Below are positions 1 to 13,055 of a DNA stretch of 64,000 bases, piece by piece. The translations under genes and the position numbers were made by a program. Positions within the stretch are counted from its first letter, which is position 1; every line of letters begins with the position of its first letter. The DNA lies in NCBI GenBank assembly GCA_023101885.1, contig JALPQD010000638.1:613386-677385 (forward strand), read 5' to 3'. Origin of the DNA: Typhlomys cinereus. Lineage: Eukaryota; Chordata; Mammalia; Rodentia; Platacanthomyidae. The notes beneath the pieces are model-generated. The model was given only the letters and a program-made list of their open reading frames with translations, did no database searches and had not been told where the DNA came from.

Positions 1-652
1 CTTGTATTTTGTGAGCTTTAAGTCTTTAGCATTTTCAAGACTGATAAATTGAAAATGGGCTCATCTGTAGAAACTCTTCTACTTTTTCAATTCAGCAATC
101 TTTACTTAAGGAAGCAGAGCATTTATCTAAAGCCTTGTGTACATGTGAACACAGAAGTTGGAAACGATAGTGAAGACATAATTCCTGCATTCTGCTGGCT
201 TATGTTCATGCAGACTAAATGACATCTGTGCTTTGTGAAACTTTTAATCATCAGCAACTTTTTCATAATATGTTTTTTAATGAAGACTCTTCAGAATTGT
301 TGAACAAAGGTTCTCTCTTTGTCTCTTGGAAAATCCCTGCGTAAGACCAGGAAACACTGGTGCTTTTTGCAAGAAGGCTAAGGGTACTATATTCCACCCT
401 GGGACTTCCACGATCCCTGGTCTCATAATACAATTAATAATGAGATAATAAGCAAACTAATATTTGTCTTAGTTTATTTGCTTCTTTCTTCCCACCTCCC
501 ATATTCTAGCCTGGCCTGTAACTCAGGCTAGCTCAAACTTATTATCTTCCTACCTTTATTTGCCCAAGTAGGAAAAAGTAATAAATATTAATCAAACCAT
601 TCTGTCATTTAATATTTTAGTAATCTGACCAATAGAAACTTTTATATTGTGA

Positions 653-657
<5 letters not shown>
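1..657. other. No gene recognised
   Basis: AT-rich unique sequence with stops in all frames. No repeat that I can name. Confidence 0.6.
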
Positions 658-701
<44 letters not shown>

Positions 702-990
702 GCCAGAAGACAACCTTGAGTGATGTTTCTCAAGAACTATCCATCCTGGGTTTTTTCTCTTTTTTCTTAGACAGTGTCTTCACAAGTTGATATGGGGCTA
801 GTTGATTTGCCTAGGCTGATTGGTCAACAAGTCCCAGGGATCTGCCTGTCTTTGCCTCCCCAACACTAGGACATGCACTACCACATGCAAGTGCCTGCCT
901 ACAGGCATGGGTTCTGAGGGTCAAACACAGATACTCACACTTGCACATTTTAAGCACTTTAATAACTAAGCCATTTCCCTATCTCCAATA
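658..990 (-). mobile_element. B4-like SINE, antisense, with (TG)n tail
   Basis: A perfect (TG)20 at 658-699, a B1-like middle (cagacagtgtcttcac...caggctgattgg) and an ID-like head in reverse (taataactaagccatttccc tatctcc). Confidence 0.75.
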
Positions 991-2102
991 ACATAATGTT
1001 ATAGTGTTTGAAAGTATAGCTTTGGATAGAATTTTAGGAATAATGTGATTTCATGATGATTTCCAAGCATGGAGAGAATCCCAATAAGTGGTCAGCATCT
1101 TGATGACATATCCTTGCCCCTGCACCCAGCAGATTAACACATCAGTACACAACAGATTCCCATACTTGAACCTAGACCAAACCGCTCAGAAGCCCCTGTT
1201 AAATTGCATTTTTATTTGACATAGACTGAGATAGACTGGCACAAATATTTTAAATTGCCTGGTAGTTTAATTAAAGACACTCTGTTTTGTTATGATCTGC
1301 AAAGAGCTTTATTAGTTCTTTAAAATATTATGCTATTCAAAATATACTCTTAACTTTTTTTTCTTCTTATTCCTAATTAGTTAATATTACTCATTCATTT
1401 ATGTACTTATTGGTGCTAGGGATTGAACCAGGTCCTCTTGTATGCTAAGGACACTGAATTATATTTCCTGCCATCACTACACATCTACTGTTATCAGTCA
1501 ATGACCTTATTAAAAAATACATTTGGAACTACAAAGAAATAGTATAGTTGATAAAAGTTACTCTGTCCTGATAGACCAAGTTTCTAGCTCTTTAATTTTA
1601 TAATGGATGCAAGTTCTTGCATGATGAAACCCACTTCAGTGCCTCTAGAATGTGCCAAGTTGGCTTTATCATTGTGTCATGCTTCTTCAAACATTAGACT
1701 TGTGCTCATGTGGCCTAGGATAAGTGAAGTAGACTATTTCACCATTTTGACTCATGATGAGCTAATGACACCATGAATTTCTTTCACATACATACATTGC
1801 TCTTAAACAGTGCTAATCGGTACAGTGAGCTTAGGCATTTCAGTATTTGAAGATGAAAAATTTGAAGTACTAGTATTTTTCAGTTATATTTATAATACTC
1901 TTCAAGTTAGAGTTGACCTAAAGTTTCCAAGAACGATACTATTTTGGATCTTCATCTCCTAACCAGCTTTGCTATTTTGATCCTTGCTTTGTACCCATTA
2001 TAAAATTCATACAGATGTTACAAAACTGGAAGACAGTTAGACCTCTATTTGTAGTGAGCATCAGTTACTATGGATAATTATTGGAGAAGAATTAAAGAGA
2101 TG
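991..2102. other. No gene recognised
   Basis: AT-rich sequence. A weak SINE-like phrase (attggtgctagggattgaac) near 1400 suggests an old B4-type fragment. No coding frame. Confidence 0.5.
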
Positions 2103-2222
2103 CCACTTCTGGTGGTGCATGCCTGTCACCCCAAAACTCTGAGACAGAGACAAGATGATCATAAATTTGAGGCTAGCTGGGATTATGGAGCAAGAACTGA
2201 TCTCAAAAAATAAACAAAAACC
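2103..2222 (+). mobile_element. B1 SINE
   Basis: 7SL-derived B1: ggtggtgcatgcctgtcacc, gaggctagctggg, then an A-rich tail (aaaaaataaacaaaaacc). Confidence 0.85.
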
Positions 2223-3865
2223 ACAACATTAAACCAAACTAATAAGAAAAAATTGGTAAAGTTTAGTTAGACACAAATCATAATTGTTTCAAAGTAGTAT
2301 TTTATAGTTAAAATTATATGTGTAAATGTGTCTTAAAAAGACTTAATTTCCTCCACTAAGAGTTGGTAAGTCTTATTGCTATTTTCACCTAGTTGACATG
2401 ACTTACATAATTAAATTCACTTCCTCCCTCCTCCCATGGGCTTCACTTTAGACACTCACAAGAGTTCCCGTAGGAAATAGGAACCAAGGCTCATTGCACT
2501 TGCTTTTCACTTCTTTTTTCTGGTCCCTTCCTAGGTGAGAAAGTGTGACAATAGTGTATCTGCAATTTGGTTTTAAGTCTCTGCTTTGTGTTTTAAAGAT
2601 AAGTTAATGTCAGGAATAACCATGTACTCTAGTGTCAAACTCAGGACTTCCTATCAGCCATTAGGATTTCTTTTGCAATTTTTGTAGCTTTTATAATAGG
2701 CTTTACACCAGTTTCTAAAATTGTCTTCTCAATTTCTAAAACTCATATATGAAAGAATACAAGATAATAAACTTTATAATCAATGTCACAGATAATTGCA
2801 TCCTTTCAGTGAAGTTAATCATGAAAGTCTATTAATGTTAAAATGAAATTGTGACTGCTACTCTTAGAGAAACTATGAAATATGTATTTGTTAGATGACA
2901 AGATGTTAAAATAATGGAGCTGTTTAATGTTCTAAAATTACTCAAATTTCCTAAATTAGCTCTATATAATGTAAATTTAGAGTCCATTTGATTGAAGGTT
3001 GTGACCCCTTTTCCATCTTTCAAGCTGACTCCTATGAGTTGTTAGCTTCACAAATTTGTGTTCAGGAATTGAGGCATCAGACACAAATCAAGTGGAAGAC
3101 ATTACCCCATCTCTCAAGTAGTGATTGCTATTTTTGGCAGATTGTCAGTTTCTTGGGAAGATTTTTTTAATTGATATAACGGTTCCCGTACTCTACTTGA
3201 AAACTACTCAATTAGGTAAGCCACGGGCAGATCGAAATGTTATGTAATGTCTCCAGACTATTCTGATATTCAACCGAGTCTGTCAACCGTGGTGTTAGGA
3301 AACTGAAAATCAGTTGAGAGAAATTTGAATGCCATTGACAGGAAGGAACTATGCAATCTTAAACATGACGTTCCATGGTTGCTACCAAATGACGACATGT
3401 AAATGAAGTCAAGGAGAATGGAGGATTCAGAGTCAACATGTGAATCTAACCTTACTGGACTTATTTTTAAAATAGCATATACTCCAATGTCACAGTTAGA
3501 AATTGCAATTGAAGTTGCACTGGCTTTAAAGAGGGCAGTTCAGACTTGGCATTTCAAAAGGTGCCACAGCAAAAACTTGGCTGATAACACCTGGTTGTGT
3601 CCTGCTTTGTTCTCTTCCAAAACCATTATTTCAAGACCCTACTGTCTACAATCTCTCATCTGCTTCCTTGATCAAAGATTAAAACACTAATACCTGTTCA
3701 GCCTCAATAGAACCTTCAGCTCCTCTCTCCCCCATTTTCTTCCTCTATCTTCCCATGCTCCTCAGCTCTTAAAACAATGTAGGCACTATACAATAACACT
3801 CCTCCCAATTCTTTGCTAAACCAAGGGAGACTGTGCTACTTTTTTCACCTGAGCCCTAAGCAAGA
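2223..3865. other. No gene recognised
   Basis: AT-rich intergenic sequence. A 95-codon open frame at 3403-3690 has no recognisable motif and no supporting start context. Confidence 0.5.
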
Positions 3866-4135
3866 TGGGTGTGGCGATGCCGCCATGCTCAGGAAATCGG
3901 GAAGCTGACAGAGGCAGAGGAGGTCAATTGGGTTCTAGGCCAGGGCTTTGTAGAAAGCCTGCTCCAAAAAAAAAAAAATATAAAAAAAAAAAATAAAATA
4001 AAATAAAATAAATAAATAAATAGAAAAATAAAATAAAATAAAATAAAAAAATAAAAAAATAAATAAAATATAAATAAAAAAAAAGCAAACAAACAAATTT
4101 AACAACCCAAAAAAAAGAAACAAAATAGAAATACA
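3866..4135 (+). mobile_element. B1 SINE with expanded A-rich tail
   Basis: gggtgtggcgatgccgccat, gctgacagaggcagaggagg and gttctaggccagggctttg are B1 blocks. They are followed by about 160 bp of A-rich (AAAT/AAAAT)n. The Phe/Tyr-rich minus-strand frames are its artefacts. Confidence 0.8.
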
Positions 4136-4461
4136 AAGGAATGAAGAAGAAAAGTCATAAAACAGTTTCTACTGTGGGTAAAATCTGGGAAACCACTTTC
4201 AAAAAATCTTGCAACATAATGGCAGCTGCAGAGCTTTTCCTTTGTCATTCCTCACTCACTCTTTCCCCTCTGTCTTGCCTCTCACTTGCCTCCCTTCAAA
4301 GTCTCAGAAATTTATTCTGCCAGCAACCTTCATTTCCCTTTTAAAATCTCCTGGCAAAGGGTAATTCTTTCACGAGTCTTTGATTCTGCTCTTCCTTGAT
4401 TCTTTTAAAAAATTTTTACTCCAAAATACTTCCTTTCCCATGTCTGAATATGCTTCCTGTC

Positions 4462-4872
4462 ATAGTCGGGCACAGGTGTCAACTTGACAATTGTTTGAGC
4501 TCTGGGCACATTTGTAGAGAATTAATTGTTGAGCTAAGCCCGCAGCAAACCTGCAAGAGATTGTCTAGCTGATGGGGAAGGCCCAGGCCTTGATGGGTGG
4601 GAATAGGCCTGAAATAAAACATTGCTGGTTGAGAGAGTTGGCATCCTTCTGTTCACTTGGCCAGACATGCTGGTCTGGCAAGTAAGGATCGTCCCTCTCT
4701 CATCCATTACGCAGAGATGGTGTGGCCAGTTCCCTCGGCCCTAGTGTTGATGCATGTTCTTCCGTCAAGCTGGACTGAAAACTGTAACTGGACTGTGGTA
4801 AGGAAATAAACCCGTTGTCCCCTTAAGCCGTTGATGGTCATTTATCAGCAACCATGCAGCGAACTGCAACAC
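4462..4872 (+). mobile_element. Rodent interspersed repeat (gtgtcaacttgaca family), copy 1
   Basis: About 410 bp beginning cacaggtgtcaacttgac and ending in gaaataaaccc...cattt(at)cagcaac. The same family is present in reverse at 61.2-61.6 kb and more diverged at 8.5 and 43.7 kb. Its shared ends suggest a non-autonomous LTR or DNA element; I do not name it. Confidence 0.7.
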
Positions 4873-5609
4873 CTCCTAATATCTCTTGGGAGGATCCCAT
4901 GTTTGATTCTATGTGGTGTGTCATTAGGTGGCAGATGAGTAGCTGAAAACAGGGCCCAGAGTCCAATCATCTCCTAGTATTTGAATGCTAAAAAAATCTT
5001 AGTTACCATATTTAGTGCTCCTCACTTGCTTTGTATGGATCAATGCTTCCACTTAGCATTTTCTTTTCCAAAAAACAACTTAGCTTTATCTTATTATGTA
5101 AGTCTGTTGTTGATTAGTTTAATTTCTGTGTTATCTGAAGTATTCCAAGGTATTTTCTCTGGAAATCTAATGACCTTTCTTTTTTCTTTCAGGATTTGTA
5201 ATATATTTTCTGTGCTATCTTCTTCTTGTATTGTTTCATAATAAATCTTTTACCCATATTGTTCACTGGTGTAACGGAGACTGTTGTCCAAATGAGATCC
5301 TTCAGCCTCTGCTTCGCACCACAACCAGGTAAGACTTTCCTTTTACGAGTAATTGACTATGATATGCCCTGGAGAGTTCTTTTGTGTCTTTTGTGCCTGT
5401 GATTTATTGAGGGTTTTTAAAAATTCACTCACATTACTATTAAAATGTGGGGCCATTGTTGTTCTCAGATATCTTTTCTGAAACTCCCACCTTTCTTCTC
5501 ATTTTTTAGACTCAAATTATATCCATGTTGGTTTTAGTAGGTTTCAAACTGATTGATATCTTTAGCATGGGCTACATTTCCTTGTTTCTTTACCTGGCTA
5601 GTAATTTTT

Positions 5610-6240
5610 TTTATTTCTGGTTTACAGGCATACTGAGTAATTAATTATTCCCTGCTCTCTTCCCTTTCCTTCCCCCTCTCCCCCTCCCTTTTTCATTCCC
5701 TTCTCCTTCGTTCATCAGCTATTCCACTCTCTCCCACCCTCTCGCCTAGAGTTTCTTCTGGATTGTTTGCTCCAGTGGGGTTTCAGGTCTCTGTGGTAGA
5801 CCAATTGGCTCCTCCTTGGGCAAAAGACCCACTGATAGAGGACACTCCCCTTCACCTATCTTAGCACCAGCCCATAAGGGTTCCACTGCATTTAATTATT
5901 TCTCTTGAGAACCTTGCTAGTTTATGGAGATATGTTGGGTGTGTCGGTCACTATAAGGGTCTGGTAAGGACAGGGCTCACTGCAGTGAGTTCTCGGTTTT
6001 AGCAGCCCTGTCTTGAGGGGAATGTCTTGTCCAGTGGTGGATCATCCCAATTCCTCAGCTCTTACAATCTTATTGTCCCTCCCTCCTAAGATGCCCTCCT
6101 TAGCCCTTGGGATGGGGAGAGACTTGGTTGGCTCAATTCTAGGTGAGCATTACAGGGTCTTTGATTACTTTACATTCTAGTTGGCTGTTGGCTGTAAGTT
6201 TTACAGTCTTTTTAGTGTCTCTTGCCTAGGATTGAAAAGC
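5610..6240 (-). mobile_element. L1 3' UTR fragment, antisense
   Basis: The pyrimidine-rich tract at 5650-5760 and the downstream block (ccctgtcttgag, gaatgtcttgtccagtgg, ggggagagacttg) match the L1 3' UTR at 24.3-24.8 kb. No ORF2 part is left. No protein. Confidence 0.8.
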
Positions 6241-6894
6241 CATTGAAAGTCAAATTCCACTAGATTTTGGATTACATGTTAGACCTTGAATTATAATAAT
6301 TTATGTTATGTTCGTTTAGATTTGTTAGTTGTATACATAAAGCTTAAGTCATTGTAAATGTTTTCAGTATTTGAGTTTACCAGAGAGAATAAGTTTCTAT
6401 CTAGGGCCCATTAACTCAAGAACACTTTCTTTTTTTTTAAATGTTTTTTATTTCATTTTGTTCAATTATGCGTGTGTGCGCGTATGTATGTGTGTCAAGA
6501 CACTTTGAAAGTGAAAAATCTTAATAAAGAAAGTACCTTACTTAACTATCAGCAACAGGAATAATAAATCACTTGTCTTAAAATTAGGTGCCTTATCAAC
6601 CAGCATTTTTTATTAGCATTCATGTTTCTGTAGGTTGACTTTAGTTTGTCCTATTTAGGGTGGGTTTGTCTGATTGGCTTCGTCTTAGAAACCAGCTGGG
6701 AGTGAGTTTATTGCAGGGTTTTTATGTCCAGGTTCTTGTGTTCAAGAGTTGAAGATTGAAACCAAAACATGTGTACAAGATTGAGTCAGAGTTTAGGTCC
6801 ATAGTGGAAGGGAGCTAAAAGGAAATCACAGACTCCAGATGTGGAATCTAGGAGGGGCAAGGGATTGGATGGAGTTTGTGAGAGGCAAGGGAGC

Positions 6895-7690
6895 CAAAGA
6901 TGGCTGGCAGGGGCAGGGGTATTATAGGGCTAGGCAGGGCTGGGAAAGGTGGTTTTCCCTTATTGGTTAGCTCCAGTTTCTGCAAACCTGATTGTAGCTT
7001 TTTGTCCTTATCTCTTTGGTCTGTCCTATCAGACCCTTCAGTCAACCACAAGGCCAACTTCCAGGTATACAGTGGTTTTTTTGGGGAACTTAATTTTATC
7101 TGCAATGGAGAGAGCTCATCCATATCCTTTCATAAGGTTGGGGAAGAGGCTGGGGAAGTTGATGATTTTGTCTCTGTGGGGGATTAGAACCAGATTTGTT
7201 AGGGTGTTGTTTTCCTTCATTGATAATCTCCGCAGTGGGGGATGACCTTAAAAGATCTTCAAAGACTTTCCCAGCATGGCTACTTCTGTTCTAAACTACT
7301 GCCGAAGATTCGGGTTATTGATAGGATACAAGTCTGTGCTACAGGACTTTTTAAGGTCACTAGGCTAGAAGTCAGTTGTTATCCACGGTGTGCTCTTTCA
7401 AAGCAGCTTCAAAAGTGAAGAGAACAAACTGAATTTACACAATCACCTCTAAGTTTTCTGATTTTACTAAACATGCTAAAACTTGACCAAAAATCAGTTA
7501 CTTGACCAAGGCCAAATCCAGTAGAGGAAGCGAAGAATGAATAAAGAACTGACAGGGGCAGGGGTTATTTACAGGGTTCGGTAGGCCCGGGGAAAGTGGC
7601 TTTTCCTCACTGATTAGCTCTAGTTTCGGTGAGCTGACTGGGCTTTTAGTTCCCGACATTGCTGACGTATCTGATTGACTCACCTACAGT
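6895..7690. repeat. Two related copies of a dispersed sequence
   Basis: ggcaggggcaggggtattatag...ggttagctccagtttc (6906-6985) recurs diverged as gacaggggcaggggttattt...gattagctctagtttc (7550-7630). Both are followed by similar cctatcagac/gtatctgattgact text. This may be two LTR remnants of one element, or a local duplication. Confidence 0.5.
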
Positions 7691-8464
7691 GGGAATATGA
7701 TGGATATTTGCAAAATTATTCAGAATCAAGTAATTCTAGCTATAGGATACTGTCCTAAAAACCTAATCAAAATTGTTTTCACAAGTTACTAACCTCTGCA
7801 TTTGCAGTAAGAGAAAAAAAAAAAAAAAGAAGAAATCATATATCCAGCAGTAATGGATAATTAAATGAACTAAGAAATATCTATGGAATATCACTTGAAG
7901 AAAATGAAGACGATATTATGAAGTGTTGCTATAGGAAAAAAGCAGCAGGAAACAGGAAGGAATAGTATTTATTTATTAATGCAAATCTCCCAGAAGCTAT
8001 TTATTAGAGAATGACAGATGGCAAAAATGTTCCTAAGGAAAAGCTACTGTTTTGTTTAAAAATAAACTGGCTAAAGAAGACTCTTTGAATCTGGTAGTGA
8101 AATTCAAAGGTCTGTGCAGACAGAGAATTAGAAAATCTGGAACCAAGTCATTAGTATGATAACGCAACAGCAGCCTAAAGAGAGAGTTGGAGTGTTTAAC
8201 TAGCACAAGATGGTTGCCAAAAGATGGCCAATAAATGACTTCAGCCATAGACTTAGGAAAGGCTTTTTCCTGTGGTGAAAATGACTATCTTTTATGCATG
8301 AGAACACGTGATCTTATTTTCCTCTTTTATACTGCTTATATCATGTGATGACTTCAGGTTTAAAAAGATAGCATGATAGATAGTATGGATAACATTTGAG
8401 TGAGTAAATACCATTGCTCTCTCAGTTACAGAATTATGTCCAAACTGGTTAACCAGTCTGGTTT

Positions 8465-8835
8465 TATACAGTTTCAGCTGTCAACTCTCTACTTGGTTGG
8501 TGGGCCTCTGACACACCTGCGAGGAATTATTGAGTTAGGCCCCTAAATGAGTAGGAGATTGTCTTGAGTGCATGATCGCTGTAAGAAGACCCAGCTCTTG
8601 GTGGGTGGAGCCATTCTCCAGGAAGACGGAGAGATTTAGCATTTTGGAAGATTAGCAAGCTCCAAAGAAGATATGCAACGCTGGCTCCTGCACTCTGTTT
8701 TTGTGGATGTGATGTGGTCACTTCCCTTGGTTCTGCTCGAATTTCTTTGGCCATGATGGACTGTAACCTGGAATCATAAACCAATAAAAGTTCTTGTTTC
8801 CTTAAATTGTTGGGTATCTGCAAGATTTCTGCTCT
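8465..8835 (+). mobile_element. Rodent interspersed repeat (gtgtcaacttgaca family), diverged copy
   Basis: Contains tttcagctgtcaactctctac, agttaggcccc, tggtgggtggagccattctcc and gactgtaacctgg..ataaaccaataaaag, in the same order as the copy at 4.5 kb. No coding capacity. Confidence 0.55.
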
Positions 8836-9499
8836 TCTATTTAAAGGGTAAAGATTTGCAAAAGAATTTTAGAGAAATTTGGAGCTTGAAAGACAAAATA
8901 GGGCCAGAAGTCTTTACCCAGAGAATACATTGACTCTTTGTGGCTGAGAGATGTTTGCATGTTCAGGCAATAGCCATTTATCTGGGTATGGTTTCTAGGA
9001 CCCTGAGGATCCCAAATCCTCAAATGCTCAGTCTGCTACAGAAGATGATATTTGCATAGAATCTACATACATACTCCCATATCCTTTTTAATAACACTAG
9101 ATAATTAGTAATAACTAATGCAATGTGTTATATAAATAGTTGGGATATTTATTATTTAAGGGATAATAACAAAAGTTTATATATGTTCTATACAAACACA
9201 GTGTTTACTATGGATATTTTTTATTTGAGCTTGTTAAAAATAAATAGATGTGGAACCCACAGATATGAGGCATCGGTTGTCTGATAGTTTTTCTCTCATG
9301 ACATCAGAGGTAAATGGTGGTATGCATAATTTACACATGGGTTCCCTGCTTTACAAGATCCATTAAAGTCTCATGTTATGTGGAAGTCATAGAGAACCGC
9401 CAACCCTGAAGGTGTGAGACAGCAGTGAAGCTGGTGTTAAGAATTTGAACTTTGATTCAACCTTGGTGTGACTATGGTGGGTAAAGAGGGAAAGCAGTG

Positions 9500-9790
9500 C
9501 AGGAAGGCTTGAAAAAATGGGAGGATTACTTCTACATCACTGCTGGCGGAAACAGAAATGGTGCAGCTGCCAGTAAATCAGTTTGGTAGGTTTTCATAAA
9601 TTTTAACACAACTGAAAAGTGATATAGGAATTATACTTGTAGATATACATATGCTCAAATGATTGGAAAGAAGTACTGCAATAGATCTTTTACTCACTAA
9701 TGCATGCATCAGCATTATTTATAATAGCCAGCATGTGTAAACAATTCTGATGTCCATAAACAAACAATGGATTTAAAACATTTAGCATTA
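9500..9790 (+). mobile_element. Old L1 ORF2 3' fragment
   Basis: Diverged L1 ORF2 C-terminal sequence: atcactgctggcgg, cagtttggtaggttttc, gcatcagcattatttataatagcc, gatgtccataaacaaacaatgg. These are the ORF2 end motifs also seen at 14.9-15.2 kb. Many stops. Confidence 0.75.
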
Positions 9791-9820
9791 AAAGAGGAAT
9801 GATTACCTGATACATGCCTG

Positions 9821-10190
9821 CTATGGTTTGAAACTGAAATGTGCCCCTCAGATTCCTACTGTAAATTCTTGTTCCTCAAGTGGTAGCATTATTTTGTGAG
9901 GTAGTGGACCTTTAAAAGTCACCAGAGGGGGCCTCGTCAGGATTATGCCCACCCCACTTTTGTTCTCATTCTTTTCTTTCTGACTTGATACATGCTCATT
10001 GCCATGAGCTCTGTCATGCTGTCTCCATAACGATGTGCTAAAAGAACCTCCCAAACTGTGAACCAAAATAAAATCACTGCTGTCTTGTTTCTGGCAAGTA
10101 TTGCGATGATAGCAGTGCAAAGGTGACGAATAAGACACCACAGCACTGCTGAGCCTGGAAGTTATGCCCAGTGAAACAAGCCAGGTTCTA
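9821..10190 (+). mobile_element. MaLR-type solo LTR (ERVL-MaLR)
   Basis: It begins tgctatggtttgaaactgaa..gtgcccctcag and ends with aactgtgaacc, AAATAAAATC and a gcagtgcaaagg..taagaca tail, the layout of MLT/MST-family LTRs. Internal rodent-specific divergence is high. No internal region follows. Confidence 0.6.
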
Positions 10191-12006
10191 CAGGACAAGG
10201 ATTTCAGGAATCTACCTACACCACACAGCTGAAGTAAGCAACTTCATAGAGACAAAAGTAGAGTCTTACCAGGAGTTGGAGGAAGGAAGAATGAGAGTTA
10301 TTGCTTAAAAACTGACTGGAAATGTATAACATGATGAAAGTACTTCATGGCACAGAAAAGTAACATTGAAAAAATGATTAAAATGTTACAATTCATTATA
10401 TATACATATATGTATATGTACATCTGTATTAGCACAATAAAGAAAAATCTTAACAAAGAAGTGTAAGATTTCTTTTTCTATCTTTAAATTTTATTGAGGG
10501 TTTCAGAACAATCTCAGTTTAGAGATAATTTGGTCTCGTTACTATGCCACATAAACCCCTTTTAGTTTCTGCCTATAGCCAGACAGTTGAATCTCAGAAT
10601 TTCGTGCTCATGTATTTCTGGTGCTTGCTTCTCTGCACTTAGATAGCGTCATATACATGTGTATATGGCACTTAGCCCAAGACTGCAGAGCATTCCTTCT
10701 TGCTCCCGGCTTCCACTTTCCTCTCTGCTATTCAGCCAGTTTCAGCTACCTGATGGACACTGGCTCCTGACCTCATCTCTGACTCTGATAGTCTCTGGGT
10801 TTCTAGGTCGTCACCTGGTCACTGTCCCCAGTGCTACACTGGTTGCTATGGTGAGCTTCTCTTTGCCCTTTTTCCTGAGTGTCGTCAGTGCTATGCTGCC
10901 TCTTATGTGATGTCTGACATAAGGTGAGCTGCCTACAGACTTGTGAACCTTTTCAGTTTATAGCTCTGTCTGCTGTAGGACTCAGAAATGCCTACCCCCT
11001 TAGGTTCCCCAATGTCTGTCTTAAAACCCACCGTGCTTTGCTTAGGGATTCCGCTGCAGAAATCCACAGTGTGTCCCCAAGCAGTCAGCAGGGCAACTGT
11101 GGGGCTCAGTTGATGTATGGTTCCTTAGAACCATAACTATGCTTGGAATGCTATTTAACATCTGAAATGATTGTTTCATATATTTTACCTATGTTATTGA
11201 TGTTTATGAGATCAGGACAAGTCTGGTACTAGTATTCTGTCTGGGTGGATGTGAAAGTATGAATTACCATATTTTATGTTTAGAATTTCAATTTTTAAAA
11301 AATAAAATCTGATCTTTTTACCATTTCTTCTTATTGAATATGTATTTCTCTTTTGACAATATCCTTATGGATTATCATTTTGTATTATCTATGTTTCTGT
11401 GGACATCATTTCTCTAGTCCATTGCATCCTATACCTCCCTATGTTTCTAATTATTTGTGTCTTTTTGGGATCCATTATTCCATGGAGTCATCTCCATGGA
11501 GCGGGATGTGCGAGGCTTTTCTGTGAAACAGCTGCAGGCTTAGCCCTGTCATAGTCCTGAGATCTTCAGCAAACTAGTTTAACAAAACGGGGATTTTTTT
11601 CATAGACCAGTTAATGCAAATCACCTAACACCCTCAGCAAGGTGCAGAGGTGAGTTCTCTATTTCTTTTTTCTTTCCCAACATGTAGTCATTGGTCTGCT
11701 TCTTAAGATCATCAGCGGCTTAGTGAGTAAGATATTCTAGTTACTATGGAAATGACTGCCTGTCAGATTAATTAAAGGTCCCATTTTTAAGTGCAGTGTT
11801 TCCTGGGACTTCAGGCTGAAAGTCAGAATCTGCTACATGCTGAAACTATGGGACCCTGGAGGATTTGCCTCATTATGGTTCCTTCATAGATCACTGGGTT
11901 TAGCTCTTGCTCATTGTACCTACTTTGAATATTTTATTCATTTTTGTGATTGGGGGTTTCCTTTCCTTAATTTCTATCTCAATTATGTGGGTGAAAATTA
12001 ATATGA
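10191..12006. other. No gene recognised
   Basis: AT-rich sequence with a mirror-like ATATAC stretch near 10,400. Open frames of 70-83 codons at 10.66-11.14 kb have no recognisable family signature. Confidence 0.5.
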
Positions 12007-12252
12007 GGGCTGGAGAGATGACTCAAAGCTTAAAGCCTTTCTCTCACAAGCAAAAGGACCTGAATTTGGATTCCAGATCCCGCATAAAAAAGCTGGGCAA
12101 AAATTGGCAGTGACCTTTCCTTCCTGTCTGTAAGCAGACCCTGGGAAGCCTCAAAGCAAAGCAGTAAGAAGGTAGCGCAATCTAGGGCGAGTCCCGAAGT
12201 CTGCCTGGGCACACACGTTCAAGTACCTTCTGCACCCATACCCCACACACGA
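12007..12252 (+). mobile_element. B2-like SINE with 13-bp target-site duplication
   Basis: A tRNA-derived head (gggctggagagatgac..., box A/B-like) begins at 12007 and the element ends in an A-rich tail. AAAATTAATATGA flanks it at 11994-12006 and 12253-12265. Confidence 0.85.
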
Positions 12253-12749
12253 AAAATTAATATGAATGTATCATATGCAATTTTCTAATTACTTTTTGTG
12301 GATGGGGAAGCTTCAATAGTCAGACAGTATTCTGTATGTCCTTGACATGCATCATCAGAGAACTCTTATCTGCCTCTCTGTCAAACATTTCTCTGGATCA
12401 CAGCAATTTTTAAAATTTTTTGAAGATGTGTTATTTGTCCCATGTTTTCATCCCCAAAGAATTTAAGTGCTACAATTCAAATTTACCATTTTATGTAGTT
12501 CTCAGTGGCATCAATCACATTATTTTAATTTGTACCATGTAGGACTTCAAGTGGAACACCAGTCTAGCACAGGGTTGGAAAAGTACCTATTGAGAGTAAA
12601 AGGATGTTTCTGAATTTTGATTAGGAAATTATTATGTTCAATTTTCTGTATATAAAATTCACTTTTTAATTTAACTGTTAGAAAGTCTATACATGAACCC
12701 ACCACAGCTATCACTTTGATGAGACTATACATTATTAGGAAAATATCAC

Positions 12750-13013
12750 TCGGGATGGAGGAGATGGTAAAGTGTCTGGTGTGCAAGTATGAGAAGCAGA
12801 ATTTGATTTTGTAGCACCCATGTAAAAAGTAGTGTGCACACTAGTGCTGGAAGGCAGAGACAGGCAGGTGCCCGGAGCTTCCTGGCCAGCAGTTTACTCG
12901 ATTCAGTGAGAGACTGACTCCAAACATATCAATAGAGGAAGATCTCCTGACATTCACATCTGCATATCATGTCGTGCATGCACACCTGCATATGAGCACA
13001 CACGAGTAGTTCA

Positions 13014-13053
<40 letters not shown>

Positions 13054-13055
13054 CT
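12750..13055 (+). mobile_element. B4-like SINE with (CA)n tail
   Basis: An ID-like head (gatggaggagatggtaaagt), B1-like body (ggaaggcagagacaggcagg) and (CA)n at 13014-13050. Confidence 0.75.
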
